A DNA stretch of 64,000 bases from Unio delphinus (GCA_029339505.1 JAQISU010000098.1:1621501-1685500); one strand, 5' to 3'; shown: positions 26,763 to 40,447, counted from the first letter of the stretch. Numbers and translations are program-made. Notes: a model not told the origin generated them from the letters alone.

Positions 26763-27786
26763 AGAAGAAACGAAAAAAGTAGAGATATGTGCAATGAATA
26801 CATGAACAACTATATACAACTAGATTCTAAAGAAATTAAAATTTCAAATGATTCCAAAATGCAAGAAAGATAATTTTTCAGCATATAATGCAAAACACAG
26901 AATCAAATACGGCTTTAAAATAATCGTTCTTCAATCACTCGACCCTAGTGAGTGATGTAGAATTTTACAAAACATGAAAGAATAACTGAAGATGACTTTC
27001 AGATTGATCATTTCATTCCATGTACTTCTTTCGACCTTCTGATCGCAAAAGTAAATATTTCACTGAGCAAATACTAGCCCTGTAATAGACAGCCAATGCA
27101 TACAGTAAATACAATGAAATGCCCTCTGAAGGTGAAATAGCAAATGGTATGTGAAAAGTTTAATTATTCAATGGCTAAAATCATCATTTAAGAGACTGTG
27201 AGAACACACATTGCCTGTGTCATGATATTGAACAGCATTGCCTAGTCTGTTTTATTGCGAGTTTGATTGCATGGTAAGTAGCTACTCGTGTTATGAATAC
27301 AATTGTAAAAAGAGTGGTTTACCGCATAATGCAGCAAAGGTGAAGCAGCCAGTACACAGTTTATCTCTCGGGCCTTTTTAAATATTTTAAATTTCGTATT
27401 TTTTCCTGCTGCCATTATAATTAGTATATGATTGTCATCAAACAAAACTTAATGCAAATAGAACTTTATCTAAATTTGAATGGTAGTGTCGTCATCCAAT
27501 TAAGTATATGATTTCATCAGATGCTGTGTGATTAATTATGTAACTTTATAATTGGTTCTAATTAATTACGTTCATTTTGTACACAAAGTTATCGATTAGA
27601 AGAAATCTGCTAATCAATGGTGCCAATGTATAAATTAAAACAATTTACTAAACAAAAAATGGGTTGGAAATTTAAGTCGCTTTAATATGCTTTCCTGATT
27701 GATCTTTTTCCATCATTTCATGTCCTTTAACAGGTACAAATATTAACTATTATTTTTACATGTACTATTTGCTACATTTTGGTACC

Positions 27787-28382
27787 TAATTACACTCTTA
27801 AGTTTATGCACAAGTGGAGTTATTACTAATTACACTCTTAAGTTTATGCACAAGTGGAGTTATTACTAATTACACTCTTAAGTTTATGCACAAGTGGAGT
27901 TATTACTAATTACACTCTTAAGTTTATGCACAAGTGGAGCTATTACTAATTGCTCTTAGGTTTATGTACAAGTGGAGCTATTACTAATTACACTCTTAAG
28001 TTTATGTACAAGTGGAGCTATTACTAATTACACTCTTAAGTTTATGCACAAGAGGAGTTATTACTAATTACACTCTTAAATTTATGCACAAGTGGAGCTA
28101 TTACTAATTACACTCTTCAGTTTATGTACAAGTGGAGCTATTACTAATTACAGTCTTAAGTTTATGTACAAGTGGAGTTATTACTAATTACACTCTTAAG
28201 TTTATGCACAAGTGGAGCTATTACTAATTAGACTCTTCAGTTTATGTACAAGTGGAGTTATTACTAATTACACTCTTAAATTTATGTACAAGTGGAGCTA
28301 GTACTAATTACACACTTCAGTTTATGTACAAGTGGAGCTATTATTAATTACACTCTTAAGTTTATGTACAAGAGGAGTTATT
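27787..28382. repeat. 40-bp minisatellite, about 15 copies
   Basis: The unit starts TACACTCTTAAGTTTATGCA and ends CAAGTGGAGTTATTACTAAT, with a strict 40-bp period except for one shortened unit near 27950. The left units are almost identical; units further right carry GTACA instead of GCACA and other changes. It is head to tail without spacers, so it is not CRISPR-like. Confidence 0.95.
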
Positions 28383-29530
28383 CCTAAATATTTTACCAGT
28401 TGTCTAGTTTCCCCTACAAACTTCTTTTTACTTGCGCGATTTAGCCAAAATGCATCATTTTTACATGGAATTATTTTGGCACCGTAATAAGTTCATTTCT
28501 CATTAGTGTTGGAAAAGTTGTTTATTTTCTTGCTAAACTAGCTACCTTGCTTATTTACGCATTATATCTGTTGCCATTTCCATATTTTTTTTAAAAAAGA
28601 TGTTAAACAATCAAATATGATAAGGCATGCTTTCATGAAGTTTATCACCAAATGTGAATTCTTCGGTATTAATATCGTAAAAGTATTAATGTATTTGTTC
28701 GAAAGAAGATCATCAGGAAATGACGGAGAACACCGCAGACAAATCGTGCATTACATATAGATGCAATGCACAGATTATATAATATTTCAAAAAGAAAAAT
28801 ATTAATATCAATTTTAAAAAAATCTATATCTCGTCAATATTATTGTTTTGTAGGGCATTTTTTCGTTGATAAATCGATTTGTTAAAGTGTCAGAAAGGAG
28901 ACGTATTGAAGGAAAATCATCACCAAAATTCTTCATTTCTATAACTGTTTTCTTTCCTTGTCTTCTTTTTTGTTATATACAATTTCTTAGTGTACTGTCA
29001 AAGATTTCTGGTCAGCCTATGAAGTATCGCAAGCAATTAATTAATGATAGGTTGAAAGCAGGATTTTGATCTAGATATAACGAATCTCTGGATTTCATTA
29101 CATTGTTGTTACATTCAACGACTATATCCATTTTCATAACTATGTCACTCAGATAAAATACAAAGATACCATCGCCACCAATAGCGTAGTCATTTTTACA
29201 TATTTTCTTCATTTCCCAAATCTCCAGTAAGTAAAATAATTATTTCTTTTTAATCATAGTCGAAGATAGTACAGTGGAAACAGTGCATTTTATGTCTTTT
29301 TGAGATTTTATTTTAGCTTGTCCACACTTTGGTTTAAAATCGTTATGTTTTCAGCTATAAGAGCATTGCTTTTAAGAAGTCCAGTTTGTGAGGTTAATAA
29401 TTATCTGCTAGACAATAATTGTGATATAACAATTTGGAAAATAAACACCATGAAGGACTACATCTGTGTTGTGTACCAGGAAAATAGCGTTATATCCTTA
29501 AACATCATGTTATGTACATAATCAAGTGAC

Positions 29531-29531
<1 letters not shown>

Positions 29532-29585
<54 letters not shown>
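29532..29585. repeat. (GT)n microsatellite
   Basis: About 27 GT units. Confidence 0.95.
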
Positions 29586-29587
<2 letters not shown>

Positions 29588-30185
29588 GCCATACTGAATG
29601 TCGCTTAGGATCAACTATATCTCACAAAATTTCTTTCTCTAAAAAACCCATGTCGATATTTATATGTACTCATTGATGTAGCAATAACATTTTTAAGATG
29701 TTGTACTGATTGAATGGATTTCGAGCTAGGTCTTATGATGAATGTATTTTTAACGTTTCATTGGAATCTTCGTCGTAGTTTAGGAGTAGCGAATATAAAT
29801 ATATACACAGAGTGAACAAAGAAACAAAGACGATAAGGTCTTATTGTCAATGACTAGTCAGACAAAATCATCATCTAACCTACACTTATACTTATGGACC
29901 ATTTGGGACCCAAACAGACCATCAATATCGGTACATGTTTGGGGGTTGATGTATCAGACTAATCCTATGCCAATGGAGTTACACAGTAAAAAAAATAAAT
30001 AACATGAAGGTGGCCACGCTCTCTCATATTACTTACTACTATCTTATTGGAATGCCAAATGTCTGAGGCAGAAGTAATGTGTCACTCAGTACTCCTGGGT
30101 TCTATACACCCCTTCTCATGCGCTGGTAACCTTATAACATCATGTTATGTATACAATTAAGTTTTGTTTGATTTACTGTTTAAAG

Positions 30186-30280
30186 GTGCCGAAATAGTTA
30201 TTAAGCGCCGAGGCATATGGAGTAAAGTAACGAACAGGGCAACGTCTGAAGGAGAAGACACATGGTCTATTCTTCAGGAG
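30186..30280 (+). CDS. Candidate isolated internal exon, unknown
   Basis: An acceptor (TTTACTGTTTAAAG) and a donor (CAGGAG, then GTATAT) bracket 95 nt. After two leading bases they read openly and have coding-like composition, for example IVIKRRGIWSKVTNRATSEG. The frame remains open for a few codons on both sides, so the splice borders are not required by stops. No partner exons or family recognised. Confidence 0.2.
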
Positions 30281-30431
30281 GTATATGATTATCAAACAAG
30301 CGACTTATAATTGTATGCATGTATAAGCCACTCGGTTTTGAAAGATAACTTGTTCATGGCATCAGCAGTGTTAATTGCATAGCACCGAGTATTAGAGTGC
30401 AGTGCGTACCATCCAAGACAACAAAGAACGA

Positions 30432-30486
30432 ACATACATACATACATACATACATACATACATACATACATACATACATACATACA
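30432..30486. repeat. (CATA)n microsatellite
   Basis: About 13 tetranucleotide units. Confidence 0.95.
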
Positions 30487-31978
30487 CACAATGCGATACA
30501 AACTAAAAAGTTATTCAAATAATGTCATAATGTTTCTCCATCTTGTGCGTAAAAGTAAATTATATTATCACATGATCTTATATAATTGTATGCAGTCTTA
30601 TCAAGCTTTCCATGCATTGTGCTGACGAAGTTATTACTTACCTCAGTGTTTATACTTTCCTCTCTAGAGCGCAGTGAGCAATATAACATATGAGCCGTAG
30701 ACTAGAAATGTAATATCCCCCGTACTCCTGCATCCAGGAAGGAAGGAGTCGTACCGTACATATTGCTTTATAGTTTTTGCTCTACATCGATCATACTACT
30801 TTGTAGCTAGGAGCAATGTAGAGATACAACTCTGTTGTTTATAGTTTTATTTTCATTTTTTCTTTCATTATCTTTCGTTCTGCCTTTCTTTACTTTTCTT
30901 TTAATTGAGAACGGGGAACTGTTGCGGAGACAAAGCTTAGCAAAACGTGCATTTTTTTTTTTTTGCTAGTAACAGCCGTGTAAATTTTTGCAGGACAGGC
31001 CCCAGATGCGAATGTTATTCCCCATTTATTCAAGTCACAAAATGATTATTTTCAGAGTTAATAAAAGGGGCATTATAATGGTCATTGACTAGCTCTCGGA
31101 GACAAGCAAACGTTTCCTTTGCTTTTCCTCAGCAAAGATGAAAATAGTAGTTCTTCTCATTGGGGAGAGATTATGTGGTTATATAGTGTATTTCAAAAGT
31201 GCTGCTGGAGGCTGATTCTGGCAGACGATCCGGATTTGGCTGGATGTTGGATTAATGCCACAACATTTATACTCGAGAACTAATCATAAAAAGCCGCAAA
31301 ACTAAATTTTGAGCATCTCAGACTTCCTGCGTCATGACCTTTAGCACGATTTTAAGAATGATGGTGGAACGTGTGGGGTGTGGGCATGGTTATATATAGT
31401 ACTAGTGCATCTTTGTGAATGCTCGTTCTGCTCATGTTATGTTATGCAATCTTCGGGTCAGTCGCAATGGTAGTCCACGGAAGTTTATTTTAATTGTTTG
31501 ACAAAATATCAACAGAATGGTTTTGTTTTAGCCTACATGGCTATATGGTACAATATTCAGAAGTGTCCAGTAATGATCGTGATTTTTAGACGTGATATAG
31601 CAATCAAGAAATTTACAATGCAAAAGTAACTAAAATGTGTACATCTAAAAAAAATCTAACTTGTTTTTGGAAGGTGTACAGCTATTAAGAAATGCAAAGT
31701 TGTGCATGCGCCCGATTTAGCAAAACTATGTAAAGGTAAATATTTCTCTATTTTAAATTCTAGCGACTATAGTCATGACTATCACTGCATCCCTTTCACG
31801 ATAATAAATTAGAAAGAACACGAATGGTATCTGATAAGGAATTATCCACTTGTATTTATATATATAAAGCAATTAAGACGTGCCTCTTTTGTGTATACGA
31901 ATGCATTAGAAAAGAAAGCGGTGAGAACATGAAAACATAAGTTGTGCTTGTTCCAATAACATTTATAACCCACCCCCA

Positions 31979-32077
<99 letters not shown>

Positions 32078-32080
32078 TCC
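31979..32080. repeat. (CT)n microsatellite
   Basis: About 50 CT units with two TCTG interruptions. Confidence 0.95.
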
Positions 32081-32123
32081 ATTTGTTATACACTACATAA
32101 TATTGATCGACTTACTACTTCTA

Positions 32124-32125
<2 letters not shown>

Positions 32126-32199
<74 letters not shown>
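32126..32199. repeat. (AT)n microsatellite
   Basis: About 37 uninterrupted AT units, 46 bp from the preceding CT tract. Confidence 0.95.
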
Positions 32200-32206
<7 letters not shown>

Positions 32207-32378
32207 TGCCAATCATCTTTGCCATTAACTTAGTTTATTTTATTCTTTTTAATATTTAAGATTAATTAACATTAATTACGATATGTCTTTCATACTCTAA
32301 TATGTATAGTAGTTTGTGACTTTTATAAGCGTGGAAGGCATGAATCTAATGTAAACTTCAAAATACGTTTCCTAATGA

Positions 32379-32422
32379 AGTATGTATGTATGTATGTATG
32401 TATGTATGTATGTATGTATGTA

Positions 32423-32471
<49 letters not shown>
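32379..32471. repeat. Compound (TATG)n(GT)n microsatellite
   Basis: About 12 TATG units pass directly into about 22 GT units. Confidence 0.95.
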
Positions 32472-32473
<2 letters not shown>

Positions 32474-34167
32474 ACCGTCAAGAACGCTTTTTCTGGTAAA
32501 TGTGTACATCTATAAATATAGACCGTCACGAACACATTTTAGATCATTGTATACATGTAGAAATTTTAGATTCTTTGCGTTGTAACTATCAGGTGATATC
32601 GTACTTAGTAAGATTGAAGTACTGTGACAATTATATCTGTGTTATCAATTCCAGTTCATTTCATAAATTTATTTTACATAACTGAAACACAAATGAAAAT
32701 AACTTAAAATTTCAACATATTTAATACGAACTTCATCTTAAAAGATAAACCGAATTAAATTTTGATCACCGGATGTGTACATGATTATTAGTTTTATTAA
32801 TGAAGCGCGTGTAGTTCCTATGTCTTTTGAGAGCGTGGTGATTTGTAATCAGAAAATTCGGTATCGTTTTCATACTTCCAAGAATAAAAGGTAAAATTCT
32901 GGCTCTTTCTGTTTGAAAAATGTATGGGTTAAAAAAAATGAAAGAACTTTATTGGTTGCCTCTTGGTGAATTCGTTCACATCTCGAGATATGTTTACATC
33001 ATAGATGGAATAAGAAGATTCGAGACAATATGCATTGTCGTTCTCGAAGAACCAACCAATCAAGAAGTTTTAAACTTTAATTTTTCTCTTGATCGCGTAT
33101 TCGACTAACGGCTGGGGTTTTGAAGCTCGAATACGCGATCCATAGTGTATGCGCATATGCGCAATCTTAATATCTTATTACAATAGTCTTATTACAGTAT
33201 GTGATCAAGTACTCACAATCAAATTACTATGATAATTACATTTGTCTTACATATCTATACATTTTCGGATAAATTAATAAAATTCCATTAGGTGTAAACA
33301 TATATTGAAGCTTTTTAATATAAACTTTATCTTGAAAAGTAATTCGAATTTCATTTCGATCAGCTGATATGTTCATGAATATCCATGTAGTTCTACCCTC
33401 GTTTGAAAGGATGGTAATACGGGATTATAAAGAGTCAGTATCGATTATCTACTTCTAACTTCTAGAAAATTTGAGCAAAATTCTGGCTCTATTGTTTTTT
33501 TGTTTTTTTTTGTATAAATACAACGTATAGGTATATACTAAAGAAAGAGATCATGTGACATAACCCAAACCTTCCAATCTGCTACTTCTAGACCACGTGT
33601 TTGAACGTTGAGACCTCGCATTCATCTTGTCAGGAATACTTATCATGCCATTCAAATGAATTTTCCAAGCGAACAATAAATCAGTGAATCTAGTAAATGT
33701 ATTCGTCCCCTAGCGTATTATAGTTTCTGTATTGCTAATTTCTTCTTGTTCAAATTGTTGTATCATTTAAAATTTTGTTTGACTTATTGTCTTTTTTTTA
33801 ACTCTCCGTTTCATTCCATCAATTTTATGAAATCTGGCGTTCTTCGCCTGCCTAAATCCGAAACATTGTATCAAAAACAGTTAAAGCGGAATGTGCCAAA
33901 GCAGCTGGTATGTGGCAGTCCACGAAACATCTCATTGAGTTCATTCAGAAACAAATTTAATCAACCAAAATGTAAAGCGCCTACTACGCGAGTGTACATG
34001 ATTTGTTTACAAATCAAAAGTGCTGACGTTTGCGTCCATTTTTTTTTTTTACAATAGAAAGTAGTTCCATTTTGAATGCTATGTGAAGTGGACGCGAGTG
34101 CAGTATCGTAAAATACTGATCGATCCTGACAAAGTAAAGTTAACGGAGAAAACAATGAGGATACTGG

Positions 34168-34168
<1 letters not shown>

Positions 34169-34207
<39 letters not shown>
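34169..34207. repeat. (AAT)n microsatellite
   Basis: About 13 trinucleotide units. Confidence 0.95.
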
Positions 34208-34208
<1 letters not shown>

Positions 34209-34533
34209 TGTAGCTTCCACAAACATTTCCACTATATGTGGCTTATACCATTTAATTCCTTATTTTGTTTAACAGAATCCCGTGTACTTTGAAGTGGTCA
34301 GTTGTAAGTTGACTCATTGAAATTACAACAAGCAAATTATTGACTTCTTCGAATTTGATGCAAGTTTGTGGACCAGTCAATTTAGTAAAGAACTATTTTG
34401 AAACTGTTTTGAAAGTATTTTCTAACCGACTGTAAGAGCTAAGTGAATAGTTGCATAGTAACTAATGTTAATCACCTTGTTCTTCTAAACCGCCATATAT
34501 TACTGTGAAATTTAAAAATATTTCTGAAATCAG

Positions 34534-35641
34534 AGTACAGTGTTTTTGTGGAACAGGAACAAAGGTAAGTTTTTATCTGTTGCGTTTTAGCACAAAGCCA
34601 ACTTTGATTAACACAGTATTAATCCACCTCCCAACCAGTATAACATTTTGTTTTACTTTAAATATCAACATGAATCACAGAAAACGTCAATGTTTCTTTC
34701 TGACTCCCGTTTCAACCTCCCTGATTTTATTCTTTAAACTTCATGCTAACATTATTTACCAAATTCATCTCTATGTGGATTCATCTTTTTTGTGAAGTTC
34801 AACTTTCGAGTTTTCTTTGGTTTATCGCGCCCCCCCCCCCCACCCCCTTACCCCATTTAATTACAACTAAATTACCATATTGACACAAATTTTACATAGG
34901 GTTACTTGCAAATTAATCGGTACCATATAAGAACTAACCATTGTAGCGACTTGTATACATAACAATAGGCCATGTTATTCCTTGTGCTTCTTTGACATAT
35001 TTATCCCAGAGCAAAGTAGAAGATGCTTTCGCACTTCAAATATTAGACGCATGAAAGTAAGTGTTTAACAAAGAATAAATATGCTAAATTGCCATTTTAA
35101 CGAGAGCTAAAGGAGCACGAGAGAAAATTAGAATCTTTCAAAACTGCCACCTTTGTCACTAATAACACATTTTTGTCTGTGTCTTCCTTTATATTACTGA
35201 AACAGTTAACTACATAAAAAGATACCTCATTAATGACAAGTTTTTGTAAATGTAGTTGATAACAAAACATGTAATACATATTTAAAACTATGTTCTTGTT
35301 TTCTTTCTCGTCAGCTGACCCAGTGAAATACCCAGTTTCATTTAAGGTAAACTTCTTTTAACACGGACTGCAATTCATCCAAATCATGAACGAGTAAAGA
35401 AGTTACCCTAGTCAGTCAACGCCAATGCCATCGATTGTTCAGGGCAGGGGTTGGCATGTGGATCGCTTAGTTCCAGACCAAGGATGTTTATAATCTGTGT
35501 TTAGCTGTGGTTGGACTTCCCACCAGATGTTCACACCATTGTGCAAGTATGTTCCAGAAGAACCCAGTACATTAATGGAAGAAGGCGATTATAACAGGAC
35601 ATTTCATAATTTTGTTTATGATGAAGATCAAGCTGGGTTCT
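34534..35641 (+). CDS. Candidate plus-strand gene fragment, three phase-matched exons
   Basis: Three short segments with consensus splice borders read in one continuous frame: 34534-34564, 35315-35346 and 35527-35641. The first ends one base into a codon that is completed by the second; the second and third meet in phase 0. The encoded peptide includes STVFLWNRNK, DPVKYPVSFK and EEGDYNRTFHNFVYDEDQAG, and the last exon has a GTAAGTG donor after 115 nt. Composition is coding-like and NRT is a possible N-glycosylation site. The family is not recognised, and flanking exons, start and stop were not found. It could be a chance assembly, but three matching phases make it the best unassigned gene candidate in the middle of the window. 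Confidence 0.35.
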
Positions 35642-37823
35642 GTAAGTGTTGGTGTTTTATGTCATATCATTATACTTATATTTAGTGGCAAGTGAATTGA
35701 AGTAAAGTTATTTTCCCAAACACAATACCATGGCAGCCAGCCTGGACTTGTCTAGTTCTAAGAGTTGAAATACCACCCTTTGGACCATGCATGCTAACTA
35801 CTAAACCACTCCCACCCCTCTGATGAACAAATTTTTGAAGCAATCATTGAATATTGTATCACATTATTTCAAGGATTTGAAAGTCCCCAACAAGCTCCTA
35901 TAATCTACAGTTTCATTCTATGCATTCAAGGATTTGTTCAGCTGCATTTTAACATTGATACTACACATTATCAGTTAACCTATTATATAAATTGAAAACG
36001 TTATCTTATCATCTGACAAACAAAAAACAAATAAAACGTTTACAAAAATTAGTTTAAAGATGTTAGGACCTTGCTTAAAAGTGGTGATAGGTGGGATAAA
36101 AACACCTTTTAGTCTTTGCAGCACAAACGAAGGACATACATGGAAGAAACAAAAGGATAAACTTAAGACATTTACAACAAGATTTCATCAAGTTTCTGAG
36201 AAAGCATATTTAATAAGCTGGACAACTAAACCATTTTATATGTATATGTGACCAGCAGAGAGTATCTAGTAGACAGTTACCTAAAATGCTTAAGTGCAAA
36301 ACTTCCACATGAGAACCCAATATTATTTATGCAAGAAAAAAGGGAATGAAGTGGTTATGTAGATATAGCTCTGTTACAGTTGTTGAATGGGTGATATAAC
36401 ATATCAAATCAGGTATTTAAACATGAGAGACAACATACAGATTAAACAGTGCAACATAAACAACCAATTATACTTGAAGAACTGTTGGAAAGTTTTGAAA
36501 GTAACAATATACATGTACTTGGATGTTTAACAAATTTTGAGCATAACTTTGGAGACAACATGAAAAAATGAATTTGAAATTTAGAGAAAATCCACTATTA
36601 AAGGCTGAAAAGATTGTTCAAAGAGAAAGAAAATGAAAGGTGTAACAAGTTTCAAAATTACTAAAGCTATAGGTAGGCAATGAGAGCAAGTTGTTTACTT
36701 ATTCCCAATTTCAATAATGAATAAGTAACCAATTTTTACATCTTGTTTCTCATTCAAAAGGGAACAAGTCACTGCTAACTTATTCTAAAAAAATGCTATA
36801 AGTCTATAACACTGGGAAATTTATAGCAAATGTCACATACAGCCCCTTGTGTTTAGATGAAACAGGAGTGTTATTATTGGTACCAATAAAGCTAGATACA
36901 GTGAGGACAAGTTATGTCATCATTTTTTCAATAGCAGAAATTCACGCTACAAATATTTTAATGTTCTTTGACAGTTTGGGATCTGCTCGAACAGTAGGGG
37001 TTGAAATATAAATCCTGTAGTTGGGGTTCAGTTGGTGCAAATTATTGATATAATCGGTCCACTATGCATCTTATTTACACAGACTGTACCTATAAATATC
37101 CTCTTATTGCACTGATTCCTCTTAGAAAGACTTATTCTGTGGTTGAAAATATTGCTTGAGATAAAATCTCAAAGATGGGTCCATGTCAAAATCCTTACAG
37201 AGGGGATATTCCGTACACTGACTTGATTTTAATTGTGGGCAGTCTTCTAACTCCCATATCATTATATTGGCCTTGGTAGGCAATGATATTGGATTAAATG
37301 AATATTATTTTCATGGGTGTAAGTGGCCTTTGGTATATACAGTATCACAAAAGCAATGCTATGGTTGTTTGCTTGACCCAAGATGATGAAATACAACATT
37401 TATAGCTGGACGAAAAAGTAGGGTAGTTCTGTAATGTTGTATAACTCACTGACATGCAATTGGTGTTTGCTTAGATCACAAGCAAAGCATTTTATATGTT
37501 CAAAAGATCGATATGAACTGAAAATCCAGCCATTTACTGTAGTTTTTCACCAAACACTGCATTGTTCAATCAACCAATTAGGAAACTGGAGCAATAAAGT
37601 GGTTAACTGTTCATGCTAATTGAACAAATAATCCAAGGCCTTGCAAGAAACTCCCAGTACAAGAGTCATAAAACTTTATATTGATCTGAAATAAAACTCT
37701 CACTGGAACAAGAACAAACTTTCAAATAATTTTGGGCATCCCAAGGTTTATGGTGTTCCAGCGTTTTTGGTAAATAAGTTATCATATAGTTGAACGTATA
37801 CCATTTTGTCTTTTATCTATTAG
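35642..37823. other. Gene-free region
   Basis: No recognisable exon, repeat array or mobile element. If the candidate plus-strand gene at 34534-35641 is real, this would be intron or 3' sequence. Confidence 0.35.
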
Positions 37824-38071
37824 GAGCCCAGAGTGGCCGAGTGGTCTAAAGCGCTTTCCGTTACGGATCACTGCTGTCTCACCTCTGTCTGCGTGGGTTC
37901 GAGTCTAAGATTCAGCTAATGTAGTTATGTGAGAATGATTGCCAGTAGCTTCTCATGGGTTGGTGGTTCTTTCCGGGGGTTTTCCCGGGTTCCTCCTCCA
38001 CCAATATTACTGGTCGCCATGTATAGCCTATCGTGTGCTGAAAAATGGCGTTAAACCATAAAACAACAACA
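37824..38071 (+). mobile_element. tRNA-derived SINE, full length
   Basis: The best-preserved copy of the family. The head GAGCCCAGAGTGGCCGAGTG contains a good A box (TGGCCGAGTGG) and is followed by GTCTAAAGCGCT. The B box is GGTTCGAGTC. Their separation, with a long insert rich in CTGTCTCACCTCTGTC, suits a class II (Leu/Ser) tRNA ancestor. The body and the tail (GCTGAAAAATGGCGTTAAAC, then a CAACAA-rich end) match the copies at 5537 and 10098. Confidence 0.85.
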
Positions 38072-38617
38072 AGAATCTATACTTTGTACATTGTTTATTT
38101 AAAATATACAAAAAGTAGGGAAATGTATGGCCACAAAATTGTACATACATTAGAAAAATGCATCAACTTTGATGGCTTACAATTCCATATCCCAATGAAT
38201 GTTATTTTTGAGATCATATTACTCTCCAATTCTCTCATAACACACAACCCAATCATCCCTGATTTACTCAGGTTTATGATCCTATATCCATTACATAAAA
38301 TATATCTTTCTGATAAGACAGAATATATCAAATTTGGAAGAGATAAAACAAAAAGCACACCAAAAACAAAAGCAAAGAAAACAAAATCACTTTTCAAACT
38401 GTCATGCCCGTCTTGGAAACTTAGAAGTGACTATGAATAATATCATTCATGCACATAACCAGGTTACCAAATGGACATGTAAATTAACAGATTTCATGAA
38501 CATTTACCCTCCAGTTTGGAAGATATTAAGAAGAAACGGAACAGCTAGACTGTTATAGAGTATCACCATGTCCTAGATGTTAAAATTGAAAAAAGCAAGG
38601 TCAACTGATGATGAAAG

Positions 38618-39173
38618 TCTGCCATCACAGGCCTTCATATTTCATGACACTTACTCTATTACCTACTCTAGGTAACCTTTGAAATTCTGCCATCACAGGT
38701 CTTCATATTTCATGACACTTACTCTATTACCTACTCTAGGTAACCCTTGAAAGTCTGCCATCACAGGTCTTCATATTTCATGACACTTACTCTATTACCT
38801 ACTCTAGGTAACCTTTGAAATTCTGCCATCACAGGTCTTCATATTTCATGACACTTACACTATTACCTACTCTAGGTAACCCTTGAAAGTCTGCTATCAC
38901 AAGGCCTTCATATTTCATGTCACTTACTCTATTACCTACTCTAGGTAACCCTTGAAAGTCTGCCATCACAGGTCTTCATATTTCATGACACTTACACTAT
39001 TACCTACTCTAGGTAACCCTTGAAAGTCTGCTGTCACAGGCCTTCATATTTCATGACACTTACTCTATTACCTACTCTAGGTAACCCTTGAAAGTCTGCC
39101 ATCACAGGTCTTCATATTTCATGACACTACTATTACCTACTCCACTTAACCCTTGAAAGTCTGTCATCATAGG
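38618..39173. repeat. Minisatellite of about 68 bp, about 8 copies
   Basis: The unit runs from CTGCCATCACAGGTCTTCAT through ATTTCATGACACTTACTCT to TACTCTAGGTAACCCTTGAA. The copies are highly alike, with alternating AGTCTG and ATTCTG variants suggesting a higher-order two-unit pattern on the left. No coding function is apparent. Confidence 0.9.
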
Positions 39174-40447
39174 CCTTCATCTCTAATGACAATTTTCTAA
39201 CTAACCATCCAGCTAACCAATGTCACAATGAAATTTAATACAAAATATTTGGAGCTAAGCCAAGATCCTTATGCAGTATATCATTTCTGGTATATCCCAC
39301 ACATTAAGGGGACTATGTTTCTTTAAAAAAATAGAAACATTATACAAATATAAACAGGTTAATGACTGATGAATCTCTATGGAAACAGTAAAAACAAACA
39401 ATACCACTCTTTACTCTGAAGATAATATTAGACTATTGTGCATGTCCACTTGCCATGTGTACTATAAATGTACAGTATTAAAATGAAACAAAAGTTAATA
39501 CTTTTTAAATTTTCAAGCATGATTTATTTTAAAATTAATAAAATACACAAACAGTACACATTTGCAAATCACATAGCATGCAATTAGTCAGTATTTCTTA
39601 CACATTATTCAGCACTAATTTTGAATGCTTTAGTTACTGTATTTTCTGACCTACAAATCCATCTGAATACATGTAAGCTGAATTCACAAATTCTGTACAT
39701 TGTCCATCCTTCATCCATATATAGGTCAATTTGGTGTATAAGACGAGGTCAGGTCAATGACTTGGTTGTATATTTTACACTAGTAATTTCTGGTTTCATG
39801 AATATTGATGGTATATTCCATATTACCGGCAAATGTGAATTTGCATCACTGATGCTAACATGCTTGTGATTTTACTCCTGTACAAGGCACTGCTATATTC
39901 TGTTGTCAATTGGTACATATTAATAAACAGTCCATACTTGTTTGAATTATGATATCCATTGCAATAAGAACCATATGGCTGTGCAAGCTATGTACATGTT
40001 AATTATAGAGGTCTAAAGTGTTAACCTGATTATTCCAGTTGAAACCGGTCTTGAGTGCAAGATTCAACAGATGAGATAAACTCAGTGAGGTTAACAATAG
40101 ATAAGTGATGCTATTGATAGGGAAATCACAAATGTCAAGACAATTTAGAGACAGAAAAAAGTTACAAAGAAAGAAAAAAACTTTTTTATTATACTTTAAC
40201 ATATCTGTGACATGAAGTATCAAATTTACACAAATGAACAGTTTTATAATACATATTATTTAACATGTCAATTATAATTGAAAGCATATTGATGTTGCAA
40301 TTCATTTTATTACCTGTAGTAGAACTGTTGCACATTCTAATTAAGAAAATAATTATTAAGAGTTCCTGTAATCATCTCCAATATCTGAAAATCCCTTGAA
40401 GTATTTGTCTTCCGTACTGGAATGAAAAATGCCAGCTATCTCAGGGC

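Larger units (their letters stand above)
26763..30185. other. Gene-free region with a large 40-bp satellite
   Basis: No supported exon on either strand. It contains the 40-bp array at 27787-28382 and a (GT)n tract at 29532-29585. Confidence 0.45.
30281..34533. other. Gene-free region with microsatellites
   Basis: No supported gene. It contains (CATA)n, (CT)n, (AT)n, (TATG)n(GT)n and (AAT)n tracts, listed separately. A short stretch at 33827-33960 contains SGVLRLP in an open frame, discussed among the rejected items. Confidence 0.4.

Noticed and set aside
27787..28382. CRISPR-like array
   Set aside because: The repeats are head to tail with no unique spacers, in an intron-bearing animal genome; it is a minisatellite.
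33746..34057. 103-residue plus frame containing SGVLRLP
   Set aside because: The short motif recalls P-element/THAP9-type transposases, but nothing else around it fits and the flanking frames are random. Too short to call.
38045..38440. 131-residue plus-strand frame and an overlapping 100-residue minus-strand frame
   Set aside because: It starts inside the SINE tail, has no recognisable domain and low-complexity Lys-rich ends. It is probably random AT-rich sequence.
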